A stretch of 43,216 nucleotides of DNA, taken from Terriglobales bacterium (lineage in GTDB: Bacteria; Acidobacteriota; Terriglobia; Terriglobales; Acidobacteriaceae). The stretch is taken from assembly GCA_025451215.1 (NCBI GenBank), contig JANWKU010000014.1, positions 1 through 43,216 of the forward strand, given 5' to 3'. The position numbers and the translations under genes are program-made. The notes under the pieces are model-generated. The model had not been told where the DNA came from and did no database searches. It was given only the letters and a program-made list of their open reading frames with translations. Below, piece after piece: positions 27,232 to 35,265 of the stretch (positions within the stretch are counted from its first letter, which is position 1; every line of letters starts with the position of its first letter).

Positions 27232-28374
27232 TTACTTAAGTTTGGCCAAAACTTGACTGGCGGGGCTATTTTCGACCGTCTGATCAAGGCACTTTTTCAG
27301 TTCCATAGCCAACTGCTCAACAAACGGCTCGATAAGCATGCTGGCAGGATAGACGGGTAGAACGATGATTTGCTGTTTTTGAGCCAACCGGTCCCATTTC
27401 AGATTCGGCTTATCGAATATTCGGTATTGTTTCGCGGGACGAAAATCTGTAATTACTCCAGGATACGGTTGGGGGACGTAGCTTTCACATGCCCGATCAT
27501 TCATTTTCCATATCTCTGCAAGAACCATGGATTCCGGCTTGGCTCCTCCAGATTCACCATTGCCGAATTTGGCGCGAAGCATGCCGCGCCACACAGGAAT
27601 TCTGTTGCGCAACACCGCCATCTTTTCCCGAAGAAATTGGGATTTTCCCTTCCAATTAAGGTTAAGGAATTCGGCCGCATGGAATACCAGCTTCTGCAAG
27701 CGGTAAAAGCTCATATTCCACGCTGTAAGGTGGATTTGAGACCAGTCCATGGTATCGAATAATGCAAGTAGAGCAATCGCCTCGCCGCTTGACTGGAGTT
27801 GCTGCGCAGCTTCAAATGCAATCGTCCCTCCTCCGCAGTATCCCGCCAAGAAATAAGGGCCATGCGGTTGCACTTTTCGGATTTCCTTGATGTACAAACC
27901 TGCCATATCTTCAATTTTCGTAAGCGGAGGGCAAGAGCCATCCAAACCCTGCGATTGCAAACCATAGAATGGTTGGTCTGAACCAAGATGCTTGGAAAGG
28001 TCACGGTAATTCAGAACATTTCCGCCAGCCCCATGAAAGCAAAAGATCGGAGGACGGTAACCTTCCGGCTGGATGGTTACCAGTGGCGACCATCCTGAAG
28101 AGGAGGAATCGCCGCGAAGAATCCGTGCAAGCTCTTCGATTGTGGGGGCTTCGTAAAGCGTCGCCAAGGGCAACTTGACTTTAAATATCTTTTCAATCTG
28201 AGTGAACATCTGAACCGCGACGGATGAGTCGCCGCCTAAATCGAAATAATTCTGGTCAAAGCCAACTGAATCGAGGCTCAGGAGTTCCTTCCAGATGCGC
28301 ACTATCTGTCTTGTAACATCGTCATCTGAACCCGCAATATGCGCTGTCAATGGGTCAGGCATCGATTCTGTCAT
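27232..28374 (-). CDS. Carrier protein-thioesterase didomain protein (PCP-TE 2), cysteine nucleophile
   Basis: This 380-residue paralogue of PCP-TE 1 has an intact carrier serine (S50 in NYFDLGGDSSVAV). Its thioesterase differs at two catalytic positions. The nucleophile elbow reads FLAGYCGGGT, so C180 replaces serine. The position of the catalytic histidine reads VLPVYPASMLIEP, with P343 where PCP-TE 1 has H329. The aspartate region LLALFDTMDW (D207) is kept. Cysteine-type thioesterases are known and often favour acyl transfer over hydrolysis. Loss of histidine suggests altered chemistry, a non-catalytic partner role or decay. It is separated from the aminotransferase by 174 bp and diverges from the PPTase gene by 264 bp. 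Confidence 0.88.
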   Translation of the reverse strand: MTESMPDPLTAHIAGSDDDVTRQIVRIWKELLSLDSVGFDQNYFDLGGDSSVAVQMFTQIEKIFKVKLPLATLYEAPTIEELARILRGDSSSSGWSPLVTIQPEGYRPPIFCFHGAGGNVLNYRDLSKHLGSDQPFYGLQSQGLDGSCPPLTKIEDMAGLYIKEIRKVQPHGPYFLAGYCGGGTIAFEAAQQLQSSGEAIALLALFDTMDWSQIHLTAWNMSFYRLQKLVFHAAEFLNLNWKGKSQFLREKMAVLRNRIPVWRGMLRAKFGNGESGGAKPESMVLAEIWKMNDRACESYVPQPYPGVITDFRPAKQYRIFDKPNLKWDRLAQKQQIIVLPVYPASMLIEPFVEQLAMELKKCLDQTVENSPASQVLAKLK

Positions 28375-28638
28375 TACGTTTGTCCTCGGTAATGCCCCTT
28401 ATTCCAGACGGCTCGTCTCTGCACCACCCGACTTATTTTACAGCCTTACCCAAAAATTACTTACTCGCATTTTTGAACAGCGCAATCAATAGGCCATTTG
28501 TTGGTTTACAGTAAGCAACGCTAAACAAACGAGTTATATTGATATTACGAGGTCTGTTCTCGCGAATACCTACCCTTGAAATGCAAAAGTTGTTCTCAAA
28601 GGTACTTAGTCCGGCCATAATTTCAATTCATACTGCTT

Positions 28639-29445
28639 ATGAGCCGGGATGTAGAAGGCCCGCCTGGAGGCGCGTGCGGGAAAGAATCAAGTGTAGAAAG
28701 GCACTATATCTTTAATTCCTGGACTCCAGCCCCCTATCAGTTTGAACTCCGCGAAGGGGAAATTCACGTGTGGCGTGCTCGTCTCGATTGTAAGGAGGAC
28801 GTGCTCCGTCAATTTGAAACAACCCTGGCGCCGGATGAGAGAGTACGAGCAAACCGTTTCTTTTTTTCGCAGGATCGAGATGCTTTTGTTGCCACACGTG
28901 GAATTCTGCGTGAATTACTGGGGAAATATGTAAAAAGGCCTCCAGCGACCCTAAAATTCGATTACAGTTCTCACGGCAAGCCGTCTTTGTGCGCGGAAAT
29001 CAATCAGGGGCAACTCGAATTCAATGTTTCCCATTCACACGGTATGGCATTGCTTGCCTTTGCCGCAAAGCGCCACGTGGGAGTTGACATAGAGTTAATC
29101 GTTGAGGATTTCGGCGGCGAGGAAATCGCGGCCCGTTATTTCTCTCGACACGAGGTTGCGGAACTGAAAGCATTGCCACCAGACTTGCGCGCTGCAGGCT
29201 TCTATCTCTGCTGGACCCGGAAAGAGGCATACGTAAAAGCAAGAGGCGCGGGCTTGTCGATTCCACTAAAGAGCTTCCACGTTTCACTTACGCCGGGACA
29301 TCCAGAACAGTTACACAGTGCCGATAGCTCTCGCTGGAGCATTCATTCTCTACAATCGGACGCCAAATATGCTGGAGCTCTGGTGGTGGAAGGGAAAGAT
29401 TGGCGATTGCGCTGTTGGGACTGGGAACCAGCTGCGTGTGACTAG
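28639..29445 (+). CDS. 4'-phosphopantetheinyl transferase, Sfp/AcpT type
   Basis: This 268-residue enzyme transfers phosphopantetheine from CoA to the serine of carrier domains. Motifs are SHGKPSL (111-117), FNVSHSHG (128-135), the magnesium site GVDIE (148-152) and FYLCWTRKEAYVKARGAGL (188-206). It is full length for the Sfp family, and the catalytic residues look intact. It is encoded next to and divergently from PCP-TE 2, so it most likely activates the two PCP-TE proteins. It may share a divergent control region at 28375-28638. The first 24 residues are not conserved, so the start could be slightly later. Confidence 0.93.
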   Translation: MSRDVEGPPGGACGKESSVERHYIFNSWTPAPYQFELREGEIHVWRARLDCKEDVLRQFETTLAPDERVRANRFFFSQDRDAFVATRGILRELLGKYVKRPPATLKFDYSSHGKPSLCAEINQGQLEFNVSHSHGMALLAFAAKRHVGVDIELIVEDFGGEEIAARYFSRHEVAELKALPPDLRAAGFYLCWTRKEAYVKARGAGLSIPLKSFHVSLTPGHPEQLHSADSSRWSIHSLQSDAKYAGALVVEGKDWRLRCWDWEPAACD

Positions 29446-29463
29446 AAACGCTGGCGCTTTGGC

Positions 29464-30900
29464 TTACGTTTCATCAGCCGTGTATCCAAAGACGGCCTTC
29501 AGCTCAAGAAATTCTTCAAGCCCAGCCTCACTCCATTCCCGCCCATTTCCAGATTGTTTGTAGCCTCCAAAACAAGAGGCGAAATCAAGACGAGCGCCAT
29601 TGATGTGAACATTTCCCGCGCGAATCCGCTTTGCAATCTTGCGGGCCCGTTCTATGTCTCCAGATGTCACGTAGCCCGACAATCCATAAGGGGTATCGTT
29701 GGCTATGCGTACTGCATCATTTTCATCTTTATAAGGAATCATTGAAAGGACAGGGCCGAAAATTTCCTCACGTGCAATAGTCATGTCATTGTGAACTTCC
29801 GAGAAGACTGTTGGCTTCACAAAGTAACCCTTGAGTATGCCGTCAGGACGGCCAGGGCCGCCGGTTACCAGCATTGCTCCTTCTTGCATGCCCTTCTGGA
29901 TTAAACGCTGGACTCTCTCGAATTGGGCTTTGCTGGCGAGGGGGCCAATGTGTATACCTTCCAGTGATGGTTCCCCCATCTGGGTCGCTTCAGCAGCCTG
30001 CTTCGCAATCGCGATAGCCTCAGCCATTTTGGACTGCGAAATGAGCATGCGCGTAGGTGCATCGCAAGATTGACCAGTGTTACGGAAACATGATTGCACA
30101 CCTTCTTTGACTGCTTTTTTCAGGTCGGCATCCTCGAGAATAATGTTGGCTGACTTGCCTCCAAGTTCCTGAGTCACGCGTTTTATGCCCGGAGCGGCAG
30201 CCGTGGCGACGGCCGTACCGGCCCGGGTCGAACCCGTGAAGGAAACCATATCCACGCCGGGATGCGAAGAAATTGCCGTTCCGACGGTCGCCCCATCACC
30301 ATTTACGAGGTTGAAAACCCCAGGCGGAGTGCCGGCTTCATGGATGATTTGAGCAAATAAATAAGCAGAGAGCGGCGCCATTTCACTGGGTTTCAAAACC
30401 ATAGTGCAGCCAGCGGCGAGGGCTGGCGCTACCTTGCAGACGATCTGGTTCATCGGCCAATTCCATGGTGTAATGAGCCCGCATACTCCAATCGGCTCCT
30501 TCCGCATCAGCGTAGAGCCTTTAAATTGTTCGAATTGGTAATGCTCAAGCACCTTGACGATTTCTTTCAGATGCCGAAAACCCGCTGGAACCTGGGCTGC
30601 CCTCGAAAGCGATATCGGAGCCCCCATCTCCTGCGAAATGCTCTGGGACATCTCTTCCATCTTTGACTGATAGACTTCAATGATCCGTTGCAGAAGCGCG
30701 ATACGCCTATCAAGAGACAGCTCTGCGTATGATTCAAAAGCCGTTTTTGCCGCATTCACGGCTTTGTCAACATCGGCAGCGCCACCAAGAGAAATAGTGG
30801 CGATTGGTTCTTCATTGGCGGGGTTGATGACTTGAAAGTCATTCGCCTTTGTGGGGTCAATCCATTTTCCATCAATATAAAATTTGCGGCAATCCTTCAT
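29464..30900 (-). CDS. Aldehyde dehydrogenase family protein
   Basis: This 478-residue enzyme oxidises an aldehyde to a carboxylic acid with NAD(P)+. ITPWNWPMNQ, the cofactor motif FTGSTRAG (221-228), the general-base E245 in VTQELGGKSAN and the nucleophile C279 in NTGQSCDAP are all present. The ATG at 30900 is chosen because AGGAAAA lies just upstream, giving normal family length; an earlier TTG would add 64 residues without homology and intrude on the GT2 gene. It ends 18 bp from the convergent PPTase. It could make a carboxylate for the ligase or serve unrelated detoxification; the sequence does not decide. Confidence 0.92.
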   Translation of the reverse strand: MKDCRKFYIDGKWIDPTKANDFQVINPANEEPIATISLGGAADVDKAVNAAKTAFESYAELSLDRRIALLQRIIEVYQSKMEEMSQSISQEMGAPISLSRAAQVPAGFRHLKEIVKVLEHYQFEQFKGSTLMRKEPIGVCGLITPWNWPMNQIVCKVAPALAAGCTMVLKPSEMAPLSAYLFAQIIHEAGTPPGVFNLVNGDGATVGTAISSHPGVDMVSFTGSTRAGTAVATAAAPGIKRVTQELGGKSANIILEDADLKKAVKEGVQSCFRNTGQSCDAPTRMLISQSKMAEAIAIAKQAAEATQMGEPSLEGIHIGPLASKAQFERVQRLIQKGMQEGAMLVTGGPGRPDGILKGYFVKPTVFSEVHNDMTIAREEIFGPVLSMIPYKDENDAVRIANDTPYGLSGYVTSGDIERARKIAKRIRAGNVHINGARLDFASCFGGYKQSGNGREWSEAGLEEFLELKAVFGYTADET

Positions 30901-30962
30901 AGTTTTCCTGCGAGGCATCTTCTTAATACTTGGGAATCTATCTCCAACTATCACCACATGAG

Positions 30963-31910
30963 CTACGGATTCGGCTTGGACCATTTCCGCGTGGCACGGT
31001 GAGCCACAAAGATGCTTAAACGCAACCCTTGCCGGATTACCAGAACAAACCAAGCCAATCTTCCGATGCAATGCTGTCTGGAAATCTTCCACATTTCCCT
31101 AAGCAGGCGCAAGCGCTCTCTATGACTCATCTGGATTCTAACTCCCCGTGAAGATATAGCGTCGTATGCCTTCGTTTCCAGACGAGCGGACTGAATATCT
31201 TTGCGGAGGCATTCCACAAAAGATAGTGGGATGGCATGCTGGATCGTCGCGTGCGTGGCGAAGAAGGGTAGATGGCCGGCCTCTATTAAGCTGGCTAACA
31301 GAGATGTATCTTCAGCTCTCACGAGGGTTGGATCAAACAAACCCTTTTCCAAATCGATTTGTTTTCGTCGTATGGCGAATCCCGCTGTATTTAAGTATCG
31401 AATACAACCGTTCGGCTGAAGCGTGTGGTTTTGCAAGGTTATGAGCCGCAATTCTTCCGCACTCCCTACCAGCGTGGAGCAGTCTCCAATAAGATGTAGT
31501 TGAAAATAATCGTGATGTGGTGAGTCAGACACTGTTGCATTCAGAGCGGCAAGGCTATCCGTTTGGAATCTGCAGTCCGCGTCAACGAATACGACTATAG
31601 ATCCTTTGGAGATGTTGATTCCCCGGTTTCTAGCGGCGGAAACATATGCATGGGGTTGCCGAATGATGATTAACGGATAAGATTGACTCCAGCGGAGAAT
31701 GGATTCAGGCGCGACCCGATCACTTCCGTCATCCACAACAATGGCTTCAAATTCAGGAGCATTTTTTTGTTGCGCCAGGGATTCCAGGCAGCGAGCTAGC
31801 GGTTCCCAGTCGTTATAAACCGCTATGATAATGCTGAAGCGCGGAGGCGGGATGGAGATCGGATCTCCCACTTTCACTATAGTGGCTGTCACGATGTAAG
31901 CTTCGTACAT
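30963..31910 (-). CDS. Glycosyltransferase family 2
   Basis: This 315-residue GT-A transferase has SIIIAVYNDWEPLARCLESL, the nucleotide-binding VVDDGSD, SAARNRGINISKG and the metal-binding VVFVDADC, with a later AEDTSL acceptor region. No membrane helix is obvious, although a basic hydrophobic C-terminus may bind the membrane. It probably adds one sugar to the exopolysaccharide. It lies 62 bp upstream of the aldehyde dehydrogenase on the same strand and diverges from the exosortase gene. The ATG at 31910 has no clear ribosome site. Confidence 0.9.
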   Translation of the reverse strand: MYEAYIVTATIVKVGDPISIPPPRFSIIIAVYNDWEPLARCLESLAQQKNAPEFEAIVVDDGSDRVAPESILRWSQSYPLIIIRQPHAYVSAARNRGINISKGSIVVFVDADCRFQTDSLAALNATVSDSPHHDYFQLHLIGDCSTLVGSAEELRLITLQNHTLQPNGCIRYLNTAGFAIRRKQIDLEKGLFDPTLVRAEDTSLLASLIEAGHLPFFATHATIQHAIPLSFVECLRKDIQSARLETKAYDAISSRGVRIQMSHRERLRLLREMWKISRQHCIGRLAWFVLVIRQGLRLSIFVAHRATRKWSKPNP

Positions 31911-32072
31911 TATAGAATTGCATACCCAGCCTCAAATCGCAAAAATTGTTAATAAGTGGGTCTGATCCCACGGATTGTTTTGCCTTTTGGTTCCATAGAG
32001 TGTTTACAAGCTTTTATACAGAGATATAGTCGAAGAGGCCGGGTCGCATTTGTAGCCCGTAAAAAGGGGAAG

Positions 32073-32969
32073 ATGAGCAAAAAGCAATACCCGAGAGTAA
32101 TTGCACTGTTTGGTATTTCTATACTGTTGTGGTGGTCTCCGATTGCAAAGACGCTGTTCTTGGCTCTGCAGGATGATCAGTACACGCATATCTTGTTAAT
32201 TGTCCCAATCAGCGCAGCCCTGATTTTTGTCGAGCGCAAGAGATTAAATTCCCCTAGATTTAGCTCCGGCAGACAACCTGCTACGAACATAGTGTCGGGG
32301 ATTCTCTTCGTTGTAGCGATTGGGCTTTTAATCGTCACAACGCGAACATGGTTGGCAGGGTCCGGGCTCAAACTCACATATGCCATGACCGGACTTGTTG
32401 TCTGGTGGCTCGCTTCGTTTATCGCATGCTTCGGCCTCGCGGCCTTCCGGATTTTTCTCTTACCGGTTTGCTTCCTGTTCTGGATCATTCCTTGGCCGCA
32501 ATCTTTTCTCGATTTGCTCATCCGCCTGTTGCAGCAATACTCGGCCTCCGGCGTCTCCTGGACATTTCAACTCTTTGGCATTCCCGTCCTGCGGAATGGG
32601 GTCATCCTCAGCATTCCTGGCTTGACCATTGAGGTAGCGCGCGAGTGCAGCAGCATTCGCTCCAGCTTGATCCTGCTGGTCAGCAGCATAGTACTAGCAC
32701 AGTTTTTCCTGCGTTCGATCGCGCGCAAAACCATTGTCACCCTGATTGCGGTGCCGCTTTCAGTGGCGAAGAATGTCGTGCGGATATTTACCCTCTCCAT
32801 GCTGGGAGTCCATGTGAATCGCGGATTCCTGACAGGGCGTTTGCACCACCAGGGCGGGGTCGTTTTTTATATGGCAGCGCTGGGCGTGATTTTTCTACTG
32901 ATTTATTGGTTTCAGCGTCAGGAAGCGGACTCTCCCCCGCGCAAAGTTCTGAAAGCATCAGCCAGATGA
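32073..32969 (+). CDS. Exosortase (archaeosortase/exosortase family)
   Basis: This 298-residue membrane transpeptidase has about eight helices. The catalytic triad is visible: C192 in EVARECSSIRSS, R237 in VAKNVVRIFTLS and H258/H259 in GRLHHQGGVVFY. Exosortases cut PEP-CTERM-type tails from secreted proteins and attach the proteins to surface structures, usually in exopolysaccharide-producing bacteria. The ATG at 32073 is chosen because AGGGGAAG lies directly upstream; an ATG at 31956 would add 39 residues. There is no fused or adjacent EpsI domain. No PEP-CTERM protein is found in the window, so its substrate is elsewhere or of another type. It converges with the first ASH-FN3 gene, 16 bp apart. 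Confidence 0.92.
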   Translation: MSKKQYPRVIALFGISILLWWSPIAKTLFLALQDDQYTHILLIVPISAALIFVERKRLNSPRFSSGRQPATNIVSGILFVVAIGLLIVTTRTWLAGSGLKLTYAMTGLVVWWLASFIACFGLAAFRIFLLPVCFLFWIIPWPQSFLDLLIRLLQQYSASGVSWTFQLFGIPVLRNGVILSIPGLTIEVARECSSIRSSLILLVSSIVLAQFFLRSIARKTIVTLIAVPLSVAKNVVRIFTLSMLGVHVNRGFLTGRLHHQGGVVFYMAALGVIFLLIYWFQRQEADSPPRKVLKASAR

Positions 32970-32985
32970 TCGTGCTTAGTGAGGA

Positions 32986-33690
32986 TTACGGAACTGTAGC
33001 CACCGTCTGGTTTGAGAAGACGCTTTCATCCGAAGATGAATCCACCGATGTGGCCACGTAGTAATACGTGGTGGCACCTTGTACGGTTGAATCTGTGTAC
33101 ACAGTCGCCGTTTCCAAGGAAGGATTGATCTTGGTGTACGGCCCGCCTGAAGCTGTTCCGCGGTACACGTTGTAGCCCGCGACGGGAGAAGAACCGGCAC
33201 TCCAGGAAAGAGTAATGTTATGCTGCGTGCTCCCTGTGGAGGAAGTGCCTGTCCCGGTAAGCGATTCGTTTAAGCTGGAATCTGAGGCATTGCTTGCGTA
33301 GGTTACGCTGCCCGGCGTGCTGCCTGAGGTCGTGGGCGTGAAGACTACTGTGACCGGGACGCTCTTTCCGGAAGGCACTGTAAGCGGGAAGGAGACGCCG
33401 CTCAAGGAATAGCCCTGACCATTCCAGTCAGCGGCGGAAATCTGCACGTCACCGCTTGTGGCCGACAACATCGCCGTCAGGGATTTGCTGCTGCCCACCG
33501 CGACGCTGCCAAAACTCATAGTCGCAGGCGTGACGTTCAACGTCGCTTGCGTGTTCGATCCTGAACCGCTACCTGGAGCCGCCGTGGCGGCGTTCGGACT
33601 TCCGACCGTGCCGGCGCAGCCGACCATCCATATTGTCAATAACAGCACTGGCGCTAGTCGATATAGGGGAGTCTTCACCAAGCACCTCAT
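32986..33690 (-). CDS. ASH-FN3 lipoprotein (one choice-of-anchor D repeat)
   Basis: This 234-residue protein has a lipoprotein signal with lipobox WMVGC (C25), followed by a low-complexity linker. One ASH/choice-of-anchor D domain (about 48-148; LNVTPATMSFGSVAVGSS through LTGTG) and a fibronectin-III-like domain (about 155-234; AGYNVYRGTASGGPYTKIN, then TTYYYVATSVDSS) complete it. It is probably tethered outside the inner membrane or exported to the surface. It is the smallest of three related genes on this strand and has no PEP-CTERM tail. The function is likely binding or structural. Confidence 0.85.
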   Translation of the reverse strand: MRCLVKTPLYRLAPVLLLTIWMVGCAGTVGSPNAATAAPGSGSGSNTQATLNVTPATMSFGSVAVGSSKSLTAMLSATSGDVQISAADWNGQGYSLSGVSFPLTVPSGKSVPVTVVFTPTTSGSTPGSVTYASNASDSSLNESLTGTGTSSTGSTQHNITLSWSAGSSPVAGYNVYRGTASGGPYTKINPSLETATVYTDSTVQGATTYYYVATSVDSSSDESVFSNQTVATVP

Positions 33691-34026
33691 GCAACGGATT
33701 ATCGCGGTCCAAAACCTTCTCTGCTAGAGTCCTTCCATACATAGTCCTTACGGACAGGTATTACCTCACCTCAGTAACCATGATTCGGAATCGGGAATGC
33801 TATTTATCAGGGCCCAAAATTCGCCCTGCGAAATTGGGGTAGGAAGTTTTGACTCGCAAAGATATAGGAAAACCTCATGTTTACAACAGGAAAGTTACCT
33901 TCTTTGCAGAAAAAGCCACTTTTGTTTTCTAAGTCCTCCAACCCGTTTGCAAACTAGTAACCACCTGCGGTGGAAAACTTGTCATTATCAATCTCTTTTC
34001 CCAATCCTGCCATTTTGGGAAACATC
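33691..34026. other. Non-coding gap between ASH-FN3 genes
   Basis: This region should hold the promoter of the one-repeat ASH gene and the 3' end of the two-repeat gene. In minus orientation there is a GTCC-GTAA-GGAC tetraloop hairpin at about 33745-33756. I checked for a cyclic-di-GMP (GEMM) riboswitch pattern, because exopolysaccharide genes often use one, and could not build one. Short frames on the plus strand here have no domain. Confidence 0.35.
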
Positions 34027-35028
34027 TTACGGCGTGGGAACGACCGCCTTCACCTCGTTTGAGGCCGTGCTCTCAGCTCCTGCGGAGCTTACGGCTTTCG
34101 TGACGTAGTAATACGTGCTCCCGGCGCTTACCGCGCCATCCGTGTACAACGTTGCCGTATCCGTGGATGAATTTAGCTTTGTGTACGGCCCGCCGGATTT
34201 CGCGCCTCGGTACACGTTGTAGCCAGCTACGGAAGAACTACTCGCTTTCCACGTAAGACTTACACTGTGCGTCGGCGTTGATCCCGATCCGCTCGATGTG
34301 GTTCCAGTCCCCGATAATGTTTCCGTCGCCGACGAGTTACTTGCGTTACTCGTGAACGACGCCGTGCCCGAGGCTGCTCCGCTGCTCTGTGGCTTGAATG
34401 TGAGCGTGACAGAGGCAGTCTTGCCTGCGGCAATCGTCAATGGCAGCTGAATGCCGCTCATGGTGTACTCAGCGCTATTGGTGCCTGCAGATGAAATTAC
34501 TACGGTGGATCCGCTCGCGCTTAGCGTCCCCACTAGGCTCTTACTTGTGCCCACAGCCAGGCTGCCAAAATACATAATTCCGGGCGTGACTGCCAGAGTC
34601 CCAGTGCCCGCTCCAGTTCCGGAGAGGCTGATCGTCACCTGGGGAGCGTTGCTGGTCACGGCAATACTGCCACTGCTGGCGCCGCTGCTCTTCGGAGCAA
34701 ACACCACCTGGAAGGTGTAACTGTGCCCGGCAGCCAGCGTTAGAGGCGTGCTCATGCCGCTGACACTAAACCCCGTGCCGCTGACTTGGGCCGAAGAGAT
34801 CGTGATACTGCTGCGGCCACTGTTGGTCAACGTCTCCGAAATTTTCTTGCTGCTGCCATCTTGCACAGTGCTGAAGTTCAGGGAGGAGGAACTCGCGCGC
34901 AAGGAAGGCTGATACCACCGGTAAGACGTCCGCCGCTGCGCGATCACTGTTTGGTTACAAAAAAACATTCCTGCCGCAATGAGCGACAGAACCAGAACTT
35001 TGCCTGAGAATCGGGGGAGGTTCCTCAT
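34027..35028 (-). CDS. Secreted ASH-FN3 protein (two choice-of-anchor D repeats)
   Basis: This protein of about 333 residues starts with a Sec signal peptide (VLVLSLIAAGMFFCNQTVIAQ). Two ASH repeats follow (from SSLNFSTVQDGSSKK and from GTLAVTPGIMYFGSLAVGTSK), then an FN3-like tail containing AGYNVYRGAKSGGPYTKLN. The signal peptide ends in an A-x-A-like site, not a clear lipobox, although a cysteine lies inside the hydrophobic stretch. The ATG at 35028 is preferred; the frame is open further upstream to 35112 but that extension spoils the signal peptide. The FN3 tail and last ASH repeat resemble those of both neighbours, so the three genes are a local family. Confidence 0.82.
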   Translation of the reverse strand: MRNLPRFSGKVLVLSLIAAGMFFCNQTVIAQRRTSYRWYQPSLRASSSSLNFSTVQDGSSKKISETLTNSGRSSITISSAQVSGTGFSVSGMSTPLTLAAGHSYTFQVVFAPKSSGASSGSIAVTSNAPQVTISLSGTGAGTGTLAVTPGIMYFGSLAVGTSKSLVGTLSASGSTVVISSAGTNSAEYTMSGIQLPLTIAAGKTASVTLTFKPQSSGAASGTASFTSNASNSSATETLSGTGTTSSGSGSTPTHSVSLTWKASSSSVAGYNVYRGAKSGGPYTKLNSSTDTATLYTDGAVSAGSTYYYVTKAVSSAGAESTASNEVKAVVPTP

Positions 35029-35077
35029 GCCTCTAGTGTTCAGGAAAATCTCTAAGCCATGAAGGTTCCGGAGGGGC

Positions 35078-35101
35078 ATGCAAATACTCATAGGTTTGCA
35101 T
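35078..35101. repeat. 7-bp inverted repeat upstream of the two-repeat ASH gene
   Basis: ATGCAAA (35078-35084) and TTTGCAT (35095-35101) flank a 10-bp spacer, about 50 bp upstream of the ATG at 35028 and also upstream of the opposing broken wecB gene. The spacing is one helical turn and fits a dimeric regulator site. No regulator is identified. Confidence 0.3.
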
Positions 35102-35265
35102 ACCTTTCCCATCCGTTAACTGCCTGAAGAGGAGAGGGAAGGGATTGCAGGTAAGAAATGTTGATAAAATAAGTCCTCGTATCGTGCTCCGCTCCAGGAT
35201 TTCATGGCAATACGCGGATGCGTTTCGTCCTCAGTAAGCAGACGTCGCAGCAGCCTAAAAAATCT

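Noticed and set aside
25115..28374. Remnants of a modular NRPS gene split by deletion
   Set aside because: Each PCP-TE frame has its own start, full domains and intact ends, and no adenylation or condensation fragments lie nearby.
33691..34026. Cyclic-di-GMP riboswitch upstream of ASH-FN3 genes
   Set aside because: A GNRA-type tetraloop hairpin exists on the minus strand, but the conserved GEMM core could not be found.
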